DNA of 64,000 nt from Omphiscola glabra (taxonomy: Eukaryota > Mollusca > Gastropoda > Lymnaeidae), in contig OZ024795.1 of the NCBI GenBank assembly GCA_964017045.1, positions 51,384,850 through 51,448,849 of the forward strand, in the 5' to 3' direction. The notes under the pieces are model-generated. The model searched no databases. It saw only the letters and a list, made by a program, of their open reading frames with translations, and was not told the DNA's origin. Position 1 is the stretch's first letter. Every line of letters begins with the position of its first letter. Of the stretch, positions 22,201-31,200 are shown in pieces. Position numbers and translations under genes: made by a program.

Positions 22201-25200
22201 GGTAAGGCAAGGGAGACTACTTCAAAATGTGTATGGGAATCGGCACAGAAGAATCTGAGTTTTTAATTATTAGAAGTTGTTTTTTCATTGATATAAGGAC
22301 TATTTTGTAATAAAATTGTGGTATAATGAAGTTTATTTGAGAAATCACGCTTCATCCCCAAAGGCTTGAAGCGCGTTACAAGGTTCGATGTTCGAGAGGC
22401 ATCACTGCTGCCAGTTAGGCGCATGTGAACTCCATCTCCCCATCTCCTGGGTTTGAATTCAGAGTTGCCTTCTCTTAGATGAGTTGCCGTCCACGGTTAG
22501 CGAGTCCCATCCACCCGGGAGTTGCCGGAATGTTTCATTGTATCAATGTTATCCGCCTATCGGGACTCCATCTCCAGGTTTGAATTCAGAGTTTCCTTCT
22601 CTTAGATGAGTTGCCGTCCAAGGTTAGCGAGTCCCATCCACCCGGGCTGCTGGTGGTGTGTTTGCTTGACTGGGCTTTGGTGGGGATTGAACTCCAGACC
22701 ATCAACTTGAGATTTGCTCAGTTTAGACCACTCGGCTATTCATCAATACGGTATGTTAAAGATTAACGGTAGTGTCAGCGGACATCTTGACCTACATTTC
22801 CATCATAAATTTCAATCGACCCCAATATGAGAATTTCATGAGTATAAATAGACTACTTTCTCTACAAAATTTAGTATGGAGTTCAAATTTTATCTTTCAT
22901 ATTAATTTTTACTCAGTAAAAATATTGATTTATATGTGTGCCGTATTCAGTGTGCCAGTAATTATTATTATTAAAGTGGTCTTATATTGTATAGCGCAGT
23001 ACCCCAACCCATGGCTAGACTCAAGGCTCTTCACATAAAAATTAGCAAAAAGAAAGAAAGAAAAAAATATGTCATTAAAAAACAGTTACATACAATTATT
23101 CATTAAAAAAAAACTGTTTAAAAATATTGACCTCGCCGCCCCATGGACGGCACCCAAGAGCATCAAGCATTGTTTATCAGTCAGAGGGGGGTGAGATGAG
23201 TCGGAATAGTAGAGTTTGAAGAGATGGGTCTTGCATTCAGTTTTGAAGGCTTGGATGGTCGGTATATTTCGTATGTGTAATGGGAGAGAATTCCATTGTT
23301 TGAGAGCACAGAAAGAGAAAGATCTTTCACCGTATGTTATAGTGCGTGTCTTGGCAACAGAAAGAATATGCATGTCTGAACAGACAGAAAGAAGTTCATT
23401 AAGATAGAAAGGGAAGGAACCATTGAAAAAGTTGTGACAGAGAACAGACAGCTTGTAATCAATAACATGCCTATAAAGGGAGCTAATGCAGTGAGTGAAG
23501 TGACGTAATCACATTTCTTTGCCTTTAGAACTAACCTAACTGCTGAGTTTTGAGCTTTTTGCAGTTTTTCTATGTATTATAGTGTTTTGGTGAACCTGAC
23601 AGAAGAGAGTTGCCATAGTCAAGAGGAGAGAGAAAAAGAGCACAAACTAGGGCTTTTGTTGTGCTAACTGTGAGGTAGTGGCAGATGGGTCTGACGGAAC
23701 GCGGTGTACGCAGAGCGACACATGTGATAAATATGATTATTGAGAGACATGTTGTGAGAAAGAATGTAACCAAGATTCCTTGCAGAGGATGTGAACTGTA
23801 TGTCAGAGCTACCTACTGAAAACGAGGCAGGGATATCTGAGGATGATTGTGCATGAGGAGTTCTTCTGTTTTGTTATCGTTTAGCTTCAATGTGCTGAGA
23901 GTCATCAATTCTTATTGAGCTAGGACATGTTGACCATTAGTTATGCTCATCTTTATGACCTGCATTACCATAAGGTGACCATGACTCATTTTAGACCATG
24001 CCCCCCCCCCCCTTTTTAACTTTTAATGGCAGAAGATGTATTCACATCAAAATATTTGTATTTGAGAGTGAACTTGCATAGTGGCTATACAGTAGTACTA
24101 TCTCAGAGTTTCATTCATAAGATGGCGGCAAAACTATTACACCATTGGTCAGGGAAAGCTTCAATTAATTAGTTAGAAAATCCATGTATTAATATTAGAT
24201 TAAATTTACTGATATACATAGTACATACTTAGATAAGTTACAATTTTTTTTACAAAGTGACTGTTTACTTTGCAGCATTGTACATAGCTAAACTACGGAC
24301 GTGGGCCAACAACCCTAAACTGATATTTATGCTGACAGACAAAAATTCAGTTTCAAATCAGAGTGCAAGGCATTTTTAATTGCCATTTTAAAGAAGATAA
24401 TGGACAAATCTCCTGTCATTTACCTTTAGTATTTAGTTAGAAATATGTCCTCACTGGACACAAGGCTCATGATGTCTGAAAAAGACAAGCTGAATGGAAA
24501 AGCTAAATTCACCAGAGTCCTCAGAGAGATGTGTGAAGCAAAAACGAGTTGAAGTGCCAGCCCCATTTCGGCTCAGAATGAAAAATAAGTCCATCATCAT
24601 AGCCAATTCAATGGAACTTACTCCCCTTCTGAAAGCAAGTTTAATGAATTTGTCTACTCAGCTTTCCACAATGAAAAGGAGTTTTCTGAGTTGTGCTTTT
24701 TGTTATCACATTGTTGGAAGAAGGTAGACAGATGGTTCTCAGTGACTGTGAATAAAGAGGTCAGTGTCAAAAATTTAAACACTGAAAGCCTCTGTACTCA
24801 AGACTTCTAATTGATCAAGCCAGAAGAGCTTAGGGACCTCATAGAGTTCCCATAAGAAAAGAGTTGTTGAATTTTGCCTCCAAAATCTTATTGCTGACCA
24901 AGAGGGAGGCCTACAATAGAAAAAAATTGAAAAAATATATTTTGTCTTGGTCATTTCCTTATTAATCTTTGTCTGATTATCCATCATGATTACTATGTTT
25001 CAACTTTTAATTCAAACAAATTACATTAGATCACAAAGCTTACTTAATCAAACGTATATAACATTGTACTTACTTTCGTGTTATATTTCTTAAAACTAAA
25101 GGACATCTGTACAAGGATAAGCTGAATATTTTTATATATATTGTATTTACCGGTACTTCAGTGTGATAAAGAATTTTGTATCTATGCTATAATTAGCTGA

Positions 25201-28200
25201 GTTAGCTTGTTTATTTCTCTTTAGAAAATGATAATAAATTTGGTCTTTGAATTTTTTATTAAAAAATGGTCTTTGAAGGTTTGGGAAAAGTTTGTGAATT
25301 CTGGGCCTTGAAGACTGTATGACCAGAGTATGTAAGCTTACTACTTGTTTAAGTTAGTATCACTAGTCAGTCATTGAGTTGAATCCATTTCACAAGACAA
25401 GTTTTTGTGTATATTAGGCCTCAGATGCTGTATCCTCCCATACTGTCCCACACAGTACCGGCCCCAGGTTAAGGCCAGTAAAGAAGCTGGGGAAAATAAA
25501 GGTTCCCATGGGTATTGACGGTATAGTCTGATGATTTTTTAATTCTATTTAGGTCCACAATTATTTTTAAAATATTTTATATTAACTTTGCTTTTGTTCT
25601 TGTTTCTGGCTGGCTAAATCTTCACACCACTAACTGTCCCACTTCCCATCAACCTATTGAGTTGAAACTTGGCACATAGACTTGTTGCCGATGACAAACA
25701 TTCCTTCAAATTTTCAGCCCAAACCCAAAAAATGAGCTTTTCACTGCGCTAAATGAGATTCTTGAAAAAATAAATATCGCAAGTGTGTTTGGTGCATGAT
25801 ATTTTCTTTTGTTTTCCTGAAATAATTGGGGAAATAAATCTGCTGTGTAAAAGCGGGTGGAACATTAGAATATTAATAATTTTTAAAAAATGCATATAAA
25901 GGATTTCTGTGGAAAACTTTGTTTTTAGTGGGGGTTTTTTTCATTTCTAGTGGACATGAAATGAGTCTTTATGAGCATGAATTGAATGATATCTAAGTGG
26001 CAATTTATATGAATCGAATGATATCTAAGTGGCAATTTATATGAATCGAATGATATCTAAGTGGCAATTTATATGAATCGAATGATATCTAAGTGGCAAT
26101 TTATATGAATCGAATGATATCTAAGTGGCAATTTATATGAATCGAATGATATCTAAGTGGCAATTTATATGAATCGAATGATATCTAAGTGGCAATTTAT
26201 ATGAATCGAATGATATCTAAGTGGCAATTTATATGAATCGAATGATATCTAAGTGGCAATTTATATGAATCGAATGATATCTAAGTGGCAATTTATATGA
26301 ATCGAATGATATCTAAGTGGCAATTTATATGAATCGAATGATATCTAAGTGGCAATTTATATGAATCGAATGATATCTAAGTGGCAATTTATATGAATCG
26401 AATGATATCTAAGTGGAAATTTATATGAATCGAATGATATCTAAGTGGCAATTTATATGAATCGAATGATATCTAAGTGGCAATGTATATGAATCGAATG
26501 ATATCTAAGTGGCAATTTATGGCCTATGCTAAATTTCCTCTCACTGCAACAGACTACCCACCACTAGTTGATCACGCTATGCCTGGCTCTTGTTTTCTAT
26601 GCCCTGGTTACAATTGACAATCTTCTCCTCCTGCCGATGCGTAGGAGATTATGGCAATGATTACCAAAAGTCTTAGGGCTTCTGCTTCTCTCCCCATACC
26701 GTCTCGTTATGTTCAATGATCTCTGTACTATCTGTTGAACATGAGGATTTCAAGCAAGAAACCGTCTGCTATAAGAAGTCAAATTGGATTTTGTTTCTTT
26801 CTTCAGTGGGTGGCCATTCCTTCTCCGTATTTACTGCTCTAGGAATATGAGATGATTCCATGATCATTTCCATATGATCTGGGTAATAGTAATAAAAAAA
26901 TCTGCCATGTTTTTGTTTCGAGTTTGATTGTTCTCATAATTACAGCTCTGGTTTGGTTTTTAAAAAAAAAAATCATTTAAATTACAGTTCTTGGTTCAAA
27001 TATAAATATTTGGTTCTACTTGCTTTTTTTGTTTTAAGCTTAGATTTTTAAAGACTCTTTTATCATAAATTAACATCATGGATGTTAATTACCTTAGAGA
27101 AAGAAAAATACAGTAAAAGTATTCACTTCTACTTCTGTTACCTCTAAGTTGTAAATAATTTATTGTTAAGGTACTGGTAGTGATAATCTTGCTATTTTAA
27201 CAAGTTAAGATGTTTCTCAATTCCCAATATCTAGTCAATTATAATAACAATGTGTAGCGTGATCATTTTGAATGCAATACTTTTAACACTGAACTATTTA
27301 TTTTGTATATTACGCTAAAAATAAGGAAGGCATCACTGTAAAAATAGGCAATAGGCATAGTAACATCTTATGAAAAATTATAACATTAAGTTTTACTCAT
27401 GACTATAAATTGCCAGACCTTGCTAAGAAAAAAGTCATAATATATAAAAAAAAATATATCTACAACCCTAATGAGATCTTCATTTAAAAGTGTGAGAGCT
27501 ATAACCAGACCTGTTTACTCTTACGATTTTGGCGTACAATGTACGATTTTGAGGTGTATGGATTATAAATTAAATATACTGTATGTTTATTTTTTACTAT
27601 TAAGATAATGTATTGAATGATTTGTGATGATATTTTACAATTTTAAGAGTTTGAGGGTAAACAGTCTGTATAACTATAACAATGACAAATAAAGGTCAGT
27701 TAGTTTTTAAAAAATATATATATATATTAAAATTATTTTTTTTATATTTCTATGTTCTTCTAATTTTCTTTTAGAAAAAAAAACATGACATATCAGATAT
27801 TTGTGTTAGCTTATTGCAGTTGGTTTAAAAAAAAAAACTTTTTGATTTTCTTACTTTGTCTTTGCAGACTATGGTTTAAATAGTATCCTGTATCAACGAG
27901 GACTTTATCCACCAGAAACCTTCACTCACACCCAGCAGTGGGGTGTGACCATGCTTGTGACTTGTGATAAGGAGCTGCAGGCATTCTTAGATAAAATCAT
28001 TACACAACTGAAAAGTAGGTTTTATTGTTTGTAATTTTGGTTAAGTCTTGTGAAATGTGTGATGGCCAAAATTGTATAGAATTATAATGATGAGCTTATA
28101 TTAAAAACAGATATAAAAAATTGAGAATTTCAACACCTAGATATGTCTGACATATCTGTTTACTCTTACGATTTTGGCATTCAATGTACGATTTTGAGAT

Positions 28201-31200
28201 GTGTTTTATGATTGTATGCAAATCCCCCCTTTGTTATGGCCACACAAACATTTCATCCTAGCTTCTACAGAGCTGATGTGTTGTTTACTGGGGTAGAAGG
28301 GCGTTAGTGTGGGGGTGAGCTTTACTGAGGTAGACGGGCGTGGATGTGGGGTGATATTTCCTGGGGTAGAAGGGTGTGGAGGTGGGGGTGAGGTTTACTA
28401 GGGTAGAAGGGCGTGGATGTGTGGGTGAGGTTTACTGGGGCAGAAGGGCGTGGATGTGGGGGAGATGTTTACTATAATTAAATTACATACGCACTGAGAG
28501 GGGAGGTAGTGGTTGTTGATTGAGGAGATTTGGCATACGGGGCACATGGGTACTGGATATGGTGGATTGTCAATGGCTATAAAAATATCACCGCAACGTT
28601 TCAGAGTAATGAAGTGATGATTATTTGTCATATTGTTCATTGTGTGTCGCAACTTCATTTGACCATAGGCCTTTGTCTTCTACCATGCGTGTGCTGTTGT
28701 TTTATGACATAATTAGGACTATTAGATTAGTCTGATCCCTCTGCAATTGTGAAATCTGAGAAAACTAGGGATGTTTATTTTTGTTTTATAAAATGCATTT
28801 TAAACTGTAGGAACGTAGGATTTTGAAATATTTTATAATATCTAGTTAGTGTCATTTTAAATCTGTTTTTAAAATTTGCAAGGCAGCTCTATCTCCTTAA
28901 CAATCTATCCACGGTACAATTTTTTTACTACAAAAGTTTGGTATCGCCATACTACGTCCCCCTACCACTCTTTAATTTTTTCCTTCATAGGGTGAGGGAA
29001 GTTGGTCACGGGTCCAAATAATCATTTCACCAGCATGGAAAAATGCATGGGGGACTACAGTGTGCTTTTACTAGCTAAATATAAACACAAAGCATTAAGG
29101 GACATCCATAAATGATGTCACACAAATTTTGCTGATTTTTTTTTACCCCCTTCCCCCATCGTCACTAAAAGTTAGACACCGCCCCCCCTCAAATATCATC
29201 ATCAGTGTCGCTACAGCCCATGTAGGGCCCTGCCCTGCTCCACCACATCCTTCCATTCGGAACGATCCATGGCTTTCCGCCTCCATGTGCGAACCCCCAA
29301 CTGGTGTTAATCCTTCTCTACATCAGCGATCCATCTCACCCTTGGGCGACCGGTGAGTCGTCTGCCCCTAGGTTACTGCGTGTATATCACTTTTGCTGCT
29401 CTACATTCTGACATCCTTTCAATATGTCCTGCCCAGCACAGTCTGCCTTATTATATTGTTGCGACCAGGGGTGGGTCTTTGTACAATTGGTTTGGCCTGT
29501 GGTTTGCACGGATTCTCGAGACATCATTTTCCATCACTGAGCTGTATATTTTTCTGAGGATTTCCCTCTCCCATGTATTGAGAAGGTTCTCTGTTTTTCT
29601 GATAAGGTCAGAGTCTCACTACAGTAAGCTTCAACTGGTCTTATGATAGTGGTGTATATTGTCTTTGTTCCTCTTGAGAGGTTTTTGCTTCCCAGTAGCT
29701 TCTGTAGGCTGAAATAGGAACGGTTGCCTGCTGTTATCCTTTCTTTCACCTCCAACATTATTTCATGCAAGTGGCTATTCAAACCCAGGTACCAGAAGTG
29801 AGAGGTTGGGATTTAAAAACTATTTAAAATATTATTGTTGGGTTTGTAAGACAAAATGAGGTATCAAATGAAAGATAACTGAATGGACTATATGTTTGTA
29901 AACTTAATTCTTCAGTTTAACTAAAATAAACTACCACAAATGACATTCGAATAGCATTTTGTCAAAATGGACCTGGACACGCAGCGCAGCCATTCGCACC
30001 CGGGTCCCATTAGACTCAATTTGTATGCTTACGTTATATGTAGCTGTCCTATTGTTTTATCAGCTATGGCATTCAATTTAGCTCCATTGCAATTGAAGGA
30101 TATGCCCATTGCATGGATGATTATCAAATGTTACCATCGGCATGGAATCGGCACTCCTTTTTCAAGACTACATATATTTTTTAAAAATGTATTCTCAACT
30201 GCTCAGCACAGCAGCGTTAGATTTTGAGATATTTTATAACATTTAGTAAGCCACATTTGAAATCTATTTTTAGAAGTCACTAAGCAGCTGTAAAATTTGA
30301 ATGCCCCAGTTTTGTTCCATCACTTCTCTTCCCTTCTCTCAACAGCTTGAGGTAGTTTTAGTCCACAATATGTTATCGGAAAATAAAATTAGGCTCCTAG
30401 GCTTAATGCATTTTTGGGTGGTCCACCATGTTAAATGTTGTGGCCCATCAGATGTACCACAAATGTACTTAATTCTTCATTCAATTAGCGATTATTTTAA
30501 TTCTTGGCATAAACGCACATTTTATATTAATAAACACACACCATTTCGGTGTACCGGCCCCTGTTTTGGACTTATTTAAACAAATAGATTGCAAAAATAA
30601 ATTATAAAACAATTTTATATTTAAGTAACTACTAAAATAAAAATGATTTAGGTAAGAGGAACCTACTTTTTCACAAGCATTACTAGACATTGTTAACTTG
30701 CACTATTTGTTTCTTTTCAGATATTGTCCTTTTTTCTTTACTTGCTCTTCATAGTAGACTTTTTCCTTAGATTTTCCTTTAGCGGTTTCTTTAGAGTTAG
30801 ACTTCATAATAAGTTGATAATAAAGCTATATTCCTCAGGACCTGAATTTCTTTAGTGTATATCAGTAGAACCACGGCCTCATCATCATACCACCAACACC
30901 CCACCTACTACAGTTTTTTTGTGTGTGCTGCAAGCAGGGTTTTAAAAGTGTTTCACACACACAATCCACCCTCCGGCTTGCCACAACCACCATCACACAA
31001 TCACACTACTACACCAACAAATTTATGAAGGCGATAAATTACACTGTTTAATTGTAGTTAAATCTGCTTCAGATTACTGAAAAATAATTTTGTTAACTTA
31101 TCTCTAGAAATATCTTATTCAAAATTTTATTAAAAATGTATACATGTGTTTAATATTATTTAATTTTTACAGCATGGCTTACTGATTTGTCTGTTGCAAA

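Noticed and set aside
22680..22745. Functional tRNA gene on the minus strand
   Set aside because: A and B boxes are present, but the acceptor and other stems do not close and a repeated SINE body follows.
28398..28712. Short ORFs between MAD2 exons 2 and 3 as an alternative exon
   Set aside because: No flanking splice sites in phase; they come from the 40-bp minisatellite and low-complexity sequence.
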